From: Georgenia satyanarayanai
GTDB taxonomy: Bacteria; Actinomycetota; Actinomycetes; Actinomycetales; Actinomycetaceae
Direction of reading: 5' to 3'
Length of the DNA stretch: 64,000 nt
Assembly (NCBI RefSeq): GCF_900116375.1
Contig: NZ_UETB01000001.1
Coordinates: 310,001-374,000 of the forward strand
Position numbers and translations under genes: made by a program. Under the pieces are notes generated by a model. The model did not search any database and was not told the DNA's origin. It saw only the letters and a program-made list of their open reading frames with translations. This document shows positions 34,032 to 42,975 of the stretch, in pieces; position 1 is the stretch's first letter; every line of letters begins with the position of its first letter.

Positions 34032-35212
34032 CTATCTCTCAGGGGACACCGCTCACCACCGCTTCGTTGTTCAGCGGGATCGCGGGTATCGAGTTGGGCC
34101 TCACGGCCGCAGGCGTTTCCCATACCACGTGGTTCTGTGAGCGATGGGAACCCGCGCGGGCGGTGCTCCGGGACAGGTTCCCCGAAGTTGAGGTCAAGGA
34201 CGATGTGACCAGCCTCGATGATTTCGGTGGTGCGTCGCTCGTCACGGCAGGCTTCCCATGCACGGACCTCAGTCAGGCCGGGCGTACCAGCGGACTGGAC
34301 GGGGTCAATTCGGGCCTCGTCATCGGCGTGCTGGAGAAGGTCGCCGGGCACCGTCCCGACTGGGTGCTCCTGGAGAACGTTCCGAACATGTTGCACCTTG
34401 GCCGCGGTGCGGCGATGGGTCGCATCATCGACAACTTCGAAGCCGCGGGATATACGTGGGCGTATAGGGTCGTCGACAGCAGGTTCACGGGGCTCGCCCA
34501 GCGTCGGCGTCGAGTGTTTCTGCTCGCCTCACGGGTGCAGGACCCGGCTCGTATACTCCTGGGCGAGGACAGCGGTTCAGCCCCCTCGCCTGACGTCGCC
34601 CGTGCATTCGGCTTCTCGTGGACGGAGGGCAACAGGGGCGTCGGTTGGGCGGTTGGGGCGACGCCTACGCTCAAGGGTGGTACGACCGTGAGAGTCGCGA
34701 GTCCGCCCGCTGTATGGCTCCCGCAGAAGGAAGTCGGATGGCAGATCGTGCGCCCTTCGATCGAAGCAGCCGAGGTGCTGCAAGGCTTCTCCCCGGGGTG
34801 GACAGCTCTGGCTCCCGAGCGCGACCGGTGGAAACTGATGGGAAACGCAGTGAGTGTCCCGGTTGCCCGTTGGCTGGGCGAGCGGCTCGCCCAGCGTGAG
34901 GGTCTCACGGAGCCGATGGAGGGTGGCGTCCTCCTGGTCGACGGGGACCGATGGCCCACGGCTGCGTACGGAACCCCTGACGGTAGACGATGGCGCGTCG
35001 AAGTTTCGGACTTTCCACGACTACCCCGTACTGAAGACTTGCAGGAGCTCGGCTCTCTCCTGGCCCGCCACGGCTCCGAGCCGCTATCTCTTCGTGCCAC
35101 CAAGGGCTTTCGTGATCGCCTGCTCAGGAGCAACCTGCGCTACGAGGGGGCTTTCATGGCCGCCTTGGACGCGCACGTTGATCACATGTCTTCCGGTCGC
35201 ACCACCTCGTAG
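34028..35212 (+). CDS. DNA (cytosine-5) methyltransferase
   Basis: 394 residues. Motif I is SLFSGIAGIELGL, motif IV is GFPCTDLSQAG with catalytic Cys 78, motif VI is ENVPNM, motif VIII is QRRRRVF and motif X is GNAVSVPVARW. The target-recognition region between VIII and X is short (about 100 residues), and a ~120-residue extension follows motif X. It should transfer a methyl group to C5 of cytosine in a motif that cannot be predicted. It is next to a Vsr gene (3' ends overlap by 31 bases) and to class 1 DISARM. C5 methylation is the chemistry of class 2 DISARM (DrmMII), but gene order and orientation here suggest a separate Dcm-Vsr unit. Confidence 0.9.
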   Translation: MTISQGTPLTTASLFSGIAGIELGLTAAGVSHTTWFCERWEPARAVLRDRFPEVEVKDDVTSLDDFGGASLVTAGFPCTDLSQAGRTSGLDGVNSGLVIGVLEKVAGHRPDWVLLENVPNMLHLGRGAAMGRIIDNFEAAGYTWAYRVVDSRFTGLAQRRRRVFLLASRVQDPARILLGEDSGSAPSPDVARAFGFSWTEGNRGVGWAVGATPTLKGGTTVRVASPPAVWLPQKEVGWQIVRPSIEAAEVLQGFSPGWTALAPERDRWKLMGNAVSVPVARWLGERLAQREGLTEPMEGGVLLVDGDRWPTAAYGTPDGRRWRVEVSDFPRLPRTEDLQELGSLLARHGSEPLSLRATKGFRDRLLRSNLRYEGAFMAALDAHVDHMSSGRTTS

Positions 35213-35619
35213 ATGTGCCGTGCGACCGTGTCGGGCGCCTCGTGTTCCCAGAATCGCAGCACCTTCCATCCAAGTTTCTCCAGTTGTGCGTTGGCCGAGG
35301 CATCGCGCGCCCGATTTGCCGCCAGTTTGTCCCGCCACCAGTCGGCGTTGGACCGGGGAAGCGTCCCGTGCTGCGGGCAGCCGTGCCAGAAGCACCCGTC
35401 GATGTACACGGCCACGCGTTTCCGGGTGAACGCGATGTCGATGGTCCGGCGCCGTTGACCAGGCACCGGCCACGCAACGCGGTACCTGAGACCCATGGCA
35501 TGGAGACGTTGTCTGATCGCTGTCTCGGGACCGTTGTCGCGGCGCCGCAGTGCAGCCATCCGGCGGGAGACTGCCGGACTCGACGCTCCGGGGTGTGCTC
35601 CTGGTCCAGAAGACTGCAT
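35182..35619 (-). CDS. vsr: Very short patch repair (Vsr) endonuclease
   Basis: 145 residues, normal Vsr length. Family motifs are MAALRRRDNGPETAIRQRLH, RRTIDIAFTRKRVAVYIDGC (the metal-binding Asp in DIAF), FWHGCPQHG (zinc-binding Cys/His), and LGWKVLRFWEHE. Vsr nicks next to T:G mismatches left by 5-methylcytosine deamination, which fits the convergent C5 methyltransferase; some Vsr-like enzymes in defence clusters act as restriction nucleases instead. It is divergent from drmD across 109 bases. Confidence 0.9.
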   Translation of the reverse strand: MQSSGPGAHPGASSPAVSRRMAALRRRDNGPETAIRQRLHAMGLRYRVAWPVPGQRRRTIDIAFTRKRVAVYIDGCFWHGCPQHGTLPRSNADWWRDKLAANRARDASANAQLEKLGWKVLRFWEHEAPDTVARHIYEVVRPEDM

Positions 35620-35728
35620 GTCCTCAGCATGCCGCGAGCTGTGATCGGTCGCGACGCGCCGATGTGTCGACGTGGATGCCAGTCGGAACCCGGGCGTTAT
35701 GGTGGCCCAAACGTGAGGAAGGGCATAA

Positions 35729-38700
35729 GTGCAGACGCAGCTCCCTGAAGCCGGCCAGATGGTGCATGTCCGAGGCGCTCAGTGGGTGGTGACGGACGTT
35801 GCCGCGCAGGCCCTTCCGCGTTCGTCCGCGGACGACGACGTCACCGAGATCCAGCATGCCGTCACTCTCCAGGCGATGGGTGAGGACGCCGCGGGGGATG
35901 AGTTGCGGGTCGTCTGGGAGATCGAGCCCGGACGCGCAGCCGTCACGGAACGCGGTCTCCCGCGACAGATCGACCCGGACCGCTTCGACCACCCGGGCAC
36001 GCTCGCGGCGTTCGTCGATGCGCTGCGCTGGGGGGCGGTCACCTCCGCCGACCCGGGGACCTATCAGGCCCCCTTCCGGTCTGGTGCCGCCGTCGAGCCG
36101 TACCAGCTGGAGCCGCTCCGGCGGGCGCTCTCGGCCCCGCGGACGAACCTGCTCCTCGCCGACGACGTGGGCCTCGGCAAGACGATCGAGGCCGGCCTCG
36201 TGATCCAGGAGCTACTCCTGCGGCACCGGGCTCGCTCTGTTGTCGTCGTGTGCCCAGCGGGCTTGGTGCTGAAGTGGCGCGACGAGATGCTCGAGAAGTT
36301 CGGGTTGTCCTTCGAGGTCGTGAGCTCGGAGACAATGAAGGACGTGCGCCGCCGGTACGGGGTGCACGCCAACCCGTTCGTGCTCTTCCCCCGCGTGATC
36401 GTATCGATGTCGTGGCTCCCCGGTCCTCGTGCCCAGCGCATGCTGCAGTCGGCGTTCGGCGCCGCCCGGCGGACCGGGCGTGATGGTCGGGTCTTCGACG
36501 TGCTCGTGGTGGACGAGGCGCACCACGTGGCCCCTTCGGCGCCGCAGCAGGCGGCCGGCCGTCGCGGTTACGCGGTCGACTCGCAGCGGACGGCCGCCGT
36601 GCGCGACCTCGCGCGGCGGTGCGAGCACCGGCTCTTCCTGTCCGCCACCCCGCACAACGGGTACGAGGAGTCGTTCACCGCGCTGCTGGAGATGATCGAC
36701 GAGCACCGATTCGCCCGTGGTGCCCAGATCGATCGGACGGCGCTCGCCGAGGTTGCGGTACGGCGGTTGAAGTCCGACGTGCCGGGCGATCGTTTCCGGC
36801 AGCGGCAGGTGCGGCCGCTGCCCGTCGAGGCCGCGGACGACGAAGCGGAGATGTACGACCGGTTGACCGCGCTGCTCAATAGGCGACGACGCGCGGCTGC
36901 GGGCGCACCAGCGCGTGCCGCTGACATCTCGGCGCTGCTGCTCAAGAAGCGGTTCCTGTCATCGCCCTGGGCCTTCGCGCGGACGGCCGCCGCCTACCTC
37001 GAAGCGCGTCGTGACGGTCGCGAGCCCGACCTGCCGGAGTTCGACGACCTGTGGGGTGATGCCGCGCCCGACGAGGAGGAGGGCCGTACCGCCCAGCCCG
37101 AGCTCGGTGCGCTCACCGACAGTCGCCGCGTGCTCGAGGATCTCCCGCCCCAGGACGTGGCGGACCTCGAAGCCCTCATCGCCTGGGGCCGTAGCTACGA
37201 GGCGCGGCCGGACTCCCGACTGACTGAGCTGGTGAGGCTCCTCGAGGGGGAGATCCGCCCGACGGGGACGTGGTCCAACGAGCGTGTCGTCGTATTCACG
37301 GAGTACGTGGACACCCTCGAGTGGATCGAGCGCGTCCTGCGCACCGCTGGCTACGACTCCGACCGACTCGCCGTCATCCACGGGCAGACGCCGGCCGACG
37401 AGCGCGAGGACATCCGTCTGCGCTTCAATGCCGACCCGTCGGAGCACCCGGTGCGGGTCCTGCTGGCGACCGACGCCGCCGGCGAGGGAATCGATCTGCA
37501 GCGCTACTGCCACCGGCTCGTGAACTTCGACGTGCCGTTCAACCCCAATCGGCTCGAGCAGCGCATCGGCCGCATCGACCGTTACGGGCAGACGGAGACG
37601 CCCGTGGCGTGGCACTTCGCACCGGTCAGCGGGCGGTCCGCGCTGGACCGTGACGTCGACCTCCTGCGGCGGCTGCTGGACAAGATGCAGCGGGTGCGCA
37701 CCGACCTCGGCTCGGCGAACGACGTCCTGGCGCCGGACCTCGAGGAGGAGCTCATGGGGCGTCGTCGGCGGGCAGCCCGGCCGGCTCGCGACGAGTCGGC
37801 TCGCGCGGTGACCGACATGCTGGCGGGTGATCGCCGGATGTCCGCCGAGCTCACCCGCATCACCGAGGGTCTCGACGACGTCCGCCAGCGGCTGCACCTG
37901 CACCCCGCGAACGTCCACCGGGTGGTCGACACGGCTCTGAGCCTCGCAGGGCAGCCGACCCTGGAGCGCGTCGGGGACGTCGACACCGACGCCCCCGTCT
38001 TCGCCACGCCGACGGCGATGGCACGTACCTGGGCGCTCGCGGTGCAGGACCTGGACGACCCGCTCACCTCCGAGCGTCGGCACCTGACTTTCGACGAGGA
38101 GGCGGGTCGCGGACGCCAGGACCTCGTGCACGCTCACCTCGGCCACCCGCTCGTCCGGTTGGCGACCCGGGCGCTCCGTCAGGAGCTGTGGTCACCGCAC
38201 CCGTCCGTCCAACGCGTGACCGCGGTCGTCGTACCCGGGCTCCGGGACTCGTTCGCAGCGGCCGTCGCGCGTCTGGTGCTGGTCGGTGGCAGCGGTGTCC
38301 GCCTGCACGAGGAGGTCTTCCTCGCAGGGACCCGGCTGCGACGACGCCAGGACCTCGGTGAGGAGCTCTCGGAGGACCTCCTCGCCACGACGCTCGACGG
38401 GCACGACCTGCGCTCGCCGCGGCCCGAGGTGTTGCGCGCGCTCGCGGCTCGGTGGAACGAGAGCGCGGAGGACGCGCTCCGTGCACGCGTGGAGCGTGCG
38501 GTCGAGGTCCGGGCCGCCCGGCGGCTCGGCGAGCTGGAGGAGGCGCTCCGGGATCGTCGTGAGGCCGACCTCGAACGGGTCGAGGGCACCTTCGCGCGCT
38601 TCCGGGAGACACTCCAGAGGTCCGTCGCCGCGATGGAGCGGGCAGCCCGGGAGGTCGAGGAGTCGCTCTTCGAGCTGGAGGGGTCCGCGCGGCAACGGCG

Positions 38701-38866
38701 TCGCGACATCGAGGAGGTGCGACGCCGGCTGGACGTTCTCGATGACGAGCTGGACCGGGAACGACACGCTGTCGATTCCCGGTACGAGGAGTCGCAGCAC
38801 CACGCACTGACCGGGGCGCTCGTGTTCGCACTGACGCCCGCCGACGCCGAGGGGAGCTTCGCATGA
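35729..38866 (+). CDS. drmD: DISARM class 1 helicase DrmD (SNF2-like)
   Basis: 1,045 residues from GTG 35729, GAGGAAGGG about 8 bases upstream. It is an SF2/SNF2-type helicase: Walker A DVGLGKTIEAG (GKT at ~150-152), DEAH at 262-265, SATPHNG, and in the second half VVVFTEYVDTLEWI, LLATDAAGEGIDLQ and QRIGRIDRYGQ. The C-terminal ~130 residues are rich in Arg/Glu and predict a long coiled coil. DrmD is the class-defining subunit of class 1 DISARM. It is first in an operon of five genes, each overlapping the next by 4 bases. Confidence 0.88.
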   Translation: MQTQLPEAGQMVHVRGAQWVVTDVAAQALPRSSADDDVTEIQHAVTLQAMGEDAAGDELRVVWEIEPGRAAVTERGLPRQIDPDRFDHPGTLAAFVDALRWGAVTSADPGTYQAPFRSGAAVEPYQLEPLRRALSAPRTNLLLADDVGLGKTIEAGLVIQELLLRHRARSVVVVCPAGLVLKWRDEMLEKFGLSFEVVSSETMKDVRRRYGVHANPFVLFPRVIVSMSWLPGPRAQRMLQSAFGAARRTGRDGRVFDVLVVDEAHHVAPSAPQQAAGRRGYAVDSQRTAAVRDLARRCEHRLFLSATPHNGYEESFTALLEMIDEHRFARGAQIDRTALAEVAVRRLKSDVPGDRFRQRQVRPLPVEAADDEAEMYDRLTALLNRRRRAAAGAPARAADISALLLKKRFLSSPWAFARTAAAYLEARRDGREPDLPEFDDLWGDAAPDEEEGRTAQPELGALTDSRRVLEDLPPQDVADLEALIAWGRSYEARPDSRLTELVRLLEGEIRPTGTWSNERVVVFTEYVDTLEWIERVLRTAGYDSDRLAVIHGQTPADEREDIRLRFNADPSEHPVRVLLATDAAGEGIDLQRYCHRLVNFDVPFNPNRLEQRIGRIDRYGQTETPVAWHFAPVSGRSALDRDVDLLRRLLDKMQRVRTDLGSANDVLAPDLEEELMGRRRRAARPARDESARAVTDMLAGDRRMSAELTRITEGLDDVRQRLHLHPANVHRVVDTALSLAGQPTLERVGDVDTDAPVFATPTAMARTWALAVQDLDDPLTSERRHLTFDEEAGRGRQDLVHAHLGHPLVRLATRALRQELWSPHPSVQRVTAVVVPGLRDSFAAAVARLVLVGGSGVRLHEEVFLAGTRLRRRQDLGEELSEDLLATTLDGHDLRSPRPEVLRALAARWNESAEDALRARVERAVEVRAARRLGELEEALRDRREADLERVEGTFARFRETLQRSVAAMERAAREVEESLFELEGSARQRRRDIEEVRRRLDVLDDELDRERHAVDSRYEESQHHALTGALVFALTPADAEGSFA

Positions 38867-41800
38867 GCCCGCGACCCGGATACCGGCCGAGGCGGCCGGA
38901 CGACGTCTTCGCGTGGCTCGACCTCGTCGTCGTCGACGGGCCGTTCCTCGCGCGCCCGGCGGTCAAGGCGCAGTACCGCGACGGTCTGCCCCGCCCAGAC
39001 GCGACTGTCGACCAGGTGGGTGAGTCGTTCACGGAGGGCTTCCGCCTGTGGGAGCGGGCCTGGACCACGTGGGTGCGGTCGGCACGAGACGACTCCGCGA
39101 CCGCCGCGTACCTCACCGAGCGTGACGCCTGGGTGACGACGATGACCCGCCAGGTGTTGGAGTGGGACGGGTACATCGTCGAGGCGTCGCCGGACCTGCA
39201 GGCAGTGTCGCTGGACGGTGAGCGCTCCGTGCGCCCGACGGCGGTCCTCCGGACCGCTGAGGAGGACGAAGCGCTGCTGCTGGTAGTCGACCCGACCGAT
39301 GACCTCGCGGCACCGGGGGCTGACGGATGGACGGCCACCGCGATCGACCGAGGCGCCGCGCTCCTCCGTGCGAGCCGGTCCAGCGGTTTGAGCGGCATCC
39401 CTGTGGCCCTCGTGACCGACGGCCGTTGGTGGGCCCTCGTGTGGATCAGTGACCAGGGGGCGGTGGGTTCTGGCACATTTGACGGTGCACTCTTCCGGGA
39501 GGAGCCCGACCTCAGAGCGGCCTTCTGGGCGCTGGCGCGACTCACCTCCGTGGCGGGCGGGGCACCCGAACGCCGCCTGCCCGCGCTGCTGCGTGACTCG
39601 GTCGCCAGCACCGAGGAAATCACCGACCAGCTCGGCCAGCAGGTCCGCGCGGCCGTCGAGCTGTTGGTGCAGTCGTTCTCGGAGTCGCACCTCCACGCGC
39701 TCGCAGCAGGGGAGACGTCGCCGCTCCCGGAGGATGGACACGTCGCCTACGACGCGGCCGTGACGGTCATGATGCGCGTCGTCTTCCTGCTGTTCGCGGA
39801 GGCGAATGAGCTCCTCCCCGACAGCGTGCTGTATCGCGACGCCTACGCGATCTCGGACGTCGGGGAACGCCTCGACGCCCGCCGACGCGCTGCCGTCGCC
39901 GCGGACGGTGAGGAACTGCTTGAGGGGGCGTTCGACACGTGGCACCGCTTGCTCGCGACGAGCAGCGCGCTGTACGAGGGCGCGACGTTCGAGGACCTGC
40001 GCATGCCGGCGTACGGCGGATCGCTGTTCGACCCTGAGCGCTTCGCGTGGCTGCTCGCCACCGACCCCACGACCGGGCGTCTCCGGGTGGTGGTCGACGA
40101 CCGCGTGATGCTGCACGTGCTGCGTGCCGTCCAGCAGGTACGCATCGGGAACGAGGCGCGAGCGGTCTCCTTCCGGGACCTCGACGTCGAGCAGATCGGC
40201 TACGTCTACGAGGGTCTGCTCGGGTACTCCGCCCGGTTCACCGAGCCCGACGAGACGATCATCGGATTGTCGGGCCCGCAGGACGGCGCCGAGCCGGAGA
40301 TCCCGCTCGAGGTGCTGCACCAGCTGTCCGACGACGCGGGCGAGGACCCCGCCGCTTTCGCAGCGGCGCTGGTCGCCTGGCTCAAAGAGGACCAGCCCGG
40401 TGCGCGCGCGGGCACGGTCCGTCAGATCGCCAAGGCGTACGAGACCAGCGGCACCGTCGAGGCGCAGGACGAGGGCCGGCGGGTGCTGCGCCCCGTCGTA
40501 CGGGACACGGGCTTGCTCGACGAGCTCGTCGGGTACATCCACCTGATCCGCCGCGACCTGCGCGGGCTGCCCTACGTCGTGCTCGGTGGTGGGCTCGTTG
40601 TCGTCGAGACCCGGTCCCGCGCCAACTCCGGGACGCACTACACGCCGCGGGCGCTCGCGGAGGAGGTCGTCCTCCACGCCCTCGAGCCGCTCGTGTACCA
40701 GCCGGGGCCGCTGCAGACGGCGGACACGAGCGAGTGGAAGCTCATCCCGTCATCGCAGATCCTCGACCTCAAGGTCGCGGACATCGCCGTGGGCTCCGGG
40801 GCCTTCCTCGTCGCTGCCGCCCGCTACCTCGGCGGGAAGCTGCTCGAAGCGTGGGACGCCGAGGGCATCACCCGCGAGGACGTCAGCGCCGAGCAGCGAC
40901 GCCGACGGGAGATCGAAGCCCGGCGGGAGATCGTCGCGCACTGCCTCTACGGTGCGGACATCAACCCCATGGCTGTCGAGATGTGCAAGCTCTCCCTGTG
41001 GCTGGTGTCGCTCGACCGGGACAAGCCCTTCTCCTTCGTCGACGACAAGATCTTCCGCGGCAACTCACTGCTCGGTCTGACGGAGCTCCGGCAGCTGCGC
41101 GGGCTCCACATCGACCCGTCGCCTGCCCGCCTGCGAAACCCGGGCTTCACGGTGGACGTCGACCTCGCCATCCAGCGCGCGACCGAGATCCGCGGGCAGC
41201 TCGCCACGGCCGTGTCCGACGGCGACGCGATGCGGACGACGCACGCCAAGCGGCAGCTCATGAGGCAGCTCGACCAGCAGCTGGAGGAGCTCCGGACCGT
41301 CGCCGACGGGATCGTGGCCGCGGGGCTGGCGGTCGGCGGCAAGCCTGGGAAGCTAACTGATGCCACTTACGAGAACCTGTCGCTCGCCCTCATGCGGGCC
41401 TCGCTCGGTGACGATGCAGCGTTGACGGGAATCATCGAGCGTGGCCTGACTCCGATGGTTCCGACCGACTACAACAAGTGGCGGCCGTTGCACTGGATCC
41501 TTGAGGTCCCCGACGTGATGTTCGGGCACGGTGGGTTTGATGCCGTGGTAGGCAACCCGCCGTTCCTCGGAGGCAAGAAGCTCACCGGAGCGATGGGTGA
41601 CAATGTGCGCGACTGGTTCGTCCATCAGATCGCCGGTGGGACGAGGGGGAGCGCCGACCTCGTCGCCTACTTCTTCCTGCGAGGGTTTGGCCTCCTCCAT
41701 CCCGAGAGGGGGCAGCTCGGCCTGATCGCGACCAACACCATTGCGCAAGGTGACACCCGTGAGGTCGGCCTGGACCGGCTCGCAGAGGGCGGTCTCACGT

Positions 41801-42975
41801 TGCGGCGCGCCATCCAGAGTGCGCCGTGGCCGGCGCGCAGCGCCAATCTGGAGTACGCCGGGGTGTGGGGTAGCCGAGCACCCCTCGACGCCGCCGCTGA
41901 GCGTGTCTCCGACGGGAATCCGGTCCGCGCGGTGTCGACCCTTCTCGAGCCGCAGGGGCGGGCAGAAGGGGCGCCCGTGCGTTTGGCGGAGAATGCTGGT
42001 ATCGCGTTCGTTGGGAGTTATGTCCTTGGGAAGGGCTTCGTCCTCACAGGCGAGGAGGCGACCGCCATGTTCGCGGCCGACCCGCGCAACCGTGACGTCG
42101 TCTTTCCGTACCTCAACGGGGAAGATCTCAATTCGCGCCCCGATATGGCAGCGTCGCGTTGGGTGATCAACTTCTTCGACTGGTCAGAAGAGCGCGCGGC
42201 GACGTATAAGGCTCCGTACGCTTGGATTCGCGATCGGGTGATGCCCGAGCGTACCCGCCGGAATCCCGATGGGTCCTTCGTTCTCCGAAAGCCGTTGCCT
42301 GAGCGATGGTGGATATACGCAGATAAGCGGCCCCGCTTGTACCGAGAAATTGCCACACTTTCGGAGATTCTCGTTATTGCGAGGGTCGGTAAGGTCGTTA
42401 TGCCTGCAAGGGTTCCTACTGGGCAGGTTTGTAGCGACGCGACTGTCGTTTTTGCCACTGACGACTTTGGTATCCAAGCCGTTCTCTCGTCGTCATTCCA
42501 CCAGATCTGGGCGATCGCCTACGGGTCGACTCTCGGAACTGTCGCGCGTTACACCCCTTCGGACGTCTTTGAGAGCTTTCCGAGGCCCGTTTCCACGTCA
42601 GCCCTCGAGGAATCTGGTCGAGTTCTTGATGGTGAGGTTCGAAGCCTAATGAAGAGGAGGGGGCTTGGTTTCACAAAGCTGTACAATCGCGTGAATGATC
42701 CGGAAGTCGTTGGTGACCCGGATGTTCGGCATCTTCGAGATATTCATGTGGCGCTCGACGAGGCTGTGCTCGATGCATACGGATGGCATGACGTGCAGCT
42801 CCGTCACGGTTTCCATTCGTACCGGCAGGCGCAGAGATTCACAATCGACCCAGCCGCCCGCGTCGAAATACTCGACAGATTGCTCGAGGAGAACCAGCAA
42901 CGTGCGGGCGGCTCCGGCCAATCTGAGATCGCCGGAGCCTTATCCGGTAGCATGAGAGCGAGGGCGCGCGCGTGA
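38863..42975 (+). CDS. drmMI: DISARM adenine methyltransferase DrmMI (Eco57I/PglX-like)
   Basis: 1,370 residues. The N6-adenine methyltransferase core has motif I near residue 643 (ADIAVGSGAFLVAAARYL), an acidic follow-up in YGADINPMAVEMCKLSLWL, and the catalytic motif VGNPPFLGG near 897. It should modify host DNA so that DISARM does not attack it. The N-terminal ~500 residues are specific to this family. From about base 42000 to the end, base composition falls and T/A-ending codons become common, unlike the rest of the gene; this is the region expected to hold target recognition. ATG overlaps the drmD stop. Confidence 0.88.
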   Translation: MSPRPGYRPRRPDDVFAWLDLVVVDGPFLARPAVKAQYRDGLPRPDATVDQVGESFTEGFRLWERAWTTWVRSARDDSATAAYLTERDAWVTTMTRQVLEWDGYIVEASPDLQAVSLDGERSVRPTAVLRTAEEDEALLLVVDPTDDLAAPGADGWTATAIDRGAALLRASRSSGLSGIPVALVTDGRWWALVWISDQGAVGSGTFDGALFREEPDLRAAFWALARLTSVAGGAPERRLPALLRDSVASTEEITDQLGQQVRAAVELLVQSFSESHLHALAAGETSPLPEDGHVAYDAAVTVMMRVVFLLFAEANELLPDSVLYRDAYAISDVGERLDARRRAAVAADGEELLEGAFDTWHRLLATSSALYEGATFEDLRMPAYGGSLFDPERFAWLLATDPTTGRLRVVVDDRVMLHVLRAVQQVRIGNEARAVSFRDLDVEQIGYVYEGLLGYSARFTEPDETIIGLSGPQDGAEPEIPLEVLHQLSDDAGEDPAAFAAALVAWLKEDQPGARAGTVRQIAKAYETSGTVEAQDEGRRVLRPVVRDTGLLDELVGYIHLIRRDLRGLPYVVLGGGLVVVETRSRANSGTHYTPRALAEEVVLHALEPLVYQPGPLQTADTSEWKLIPSSQILDLKVADIAVGSGAFLVAAARYLGGKLLEAWDAEGITREDVSAEQRRRREIEARREIVAHCLYGADINPMAVEMCKLSLWLVSLDRDKPFSFVDDKIFRGNSLLGLTELRQLRGLHIDPSPARLRNPGFTVDVDLAIQRATEIRGQLATAVSDGDAMRTTHAKRQLMRQLDQQLEELRTVADGIVAAGLAVGGKPGKLTDATYENLSLALMRASLGDDAALTGIIERGLTPMVPTDYNKWRPLHWILEVPDVMFGHGGFDAVVGNPPFLGGKKLTGAMGDNVRDWFVHQIAGGTRGSADLVAYFFLRGFGLLHPERGQLGLIATNTIAQGDTREVGLDRLAEGGLTLRRAIQSAPWPARSANLEYAGVWGSRAPLDAAAERVSDGNPVRAVSTLLEPQGRAEGAPVRLAENAGIAFVGSYVLGKGFVLTGEEATAMFAADPRNRDVVFPYLNGEDLNSRPDMAASRWVINFFDWSEERAATYKAPYAWIRDRVMPERTRRNPDGSFVLRKPLPERWWIYADKRPRLYREIATLSEILVIARVGKVVMPARVPTGQVCSDATVVFATDDFGIQAVLSSSFHQIWAIAYGSTLGTVARYTPSDVFESFPRPVSTSALEESGRVLDGEVRSLMKRRGLGFTKLYNRVNDPEVVGDPDVRHLRDIHVALDEAVLDAYGWHDVQLRHGFHSYRQAQRFTIDPAARVEILDRLLEENQQRAGGSGQSEIAGALSGSMRARARA

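Noticed and set aside
33789-35212. Reading the C5 methyltransferase as DrmMII of a class 2 DISARM
   Set aside because: The operon has DrmD and DrmMI and no DrmE; the C5 gene is separated from drmA by vsr, drmD and drmMI and lies in a different transcription unit.
38064-40677. Long minus-strand frames opposite drmD/drmMI (519 and 832 codons)
   Set aside because: Mirror frames of high-GC coding DNA; no recognisable motifs, no ribosome-binding sites, and they cross two well-supported genes.
35729-42975. BREX assignment because DrmMI resembles PglX
   Set aside because: No PglZ, BrxA/B/C or Lon-like gene is present, whereas DrmA, DrmB (DUF1998) and DrmC follow directly in one operon.
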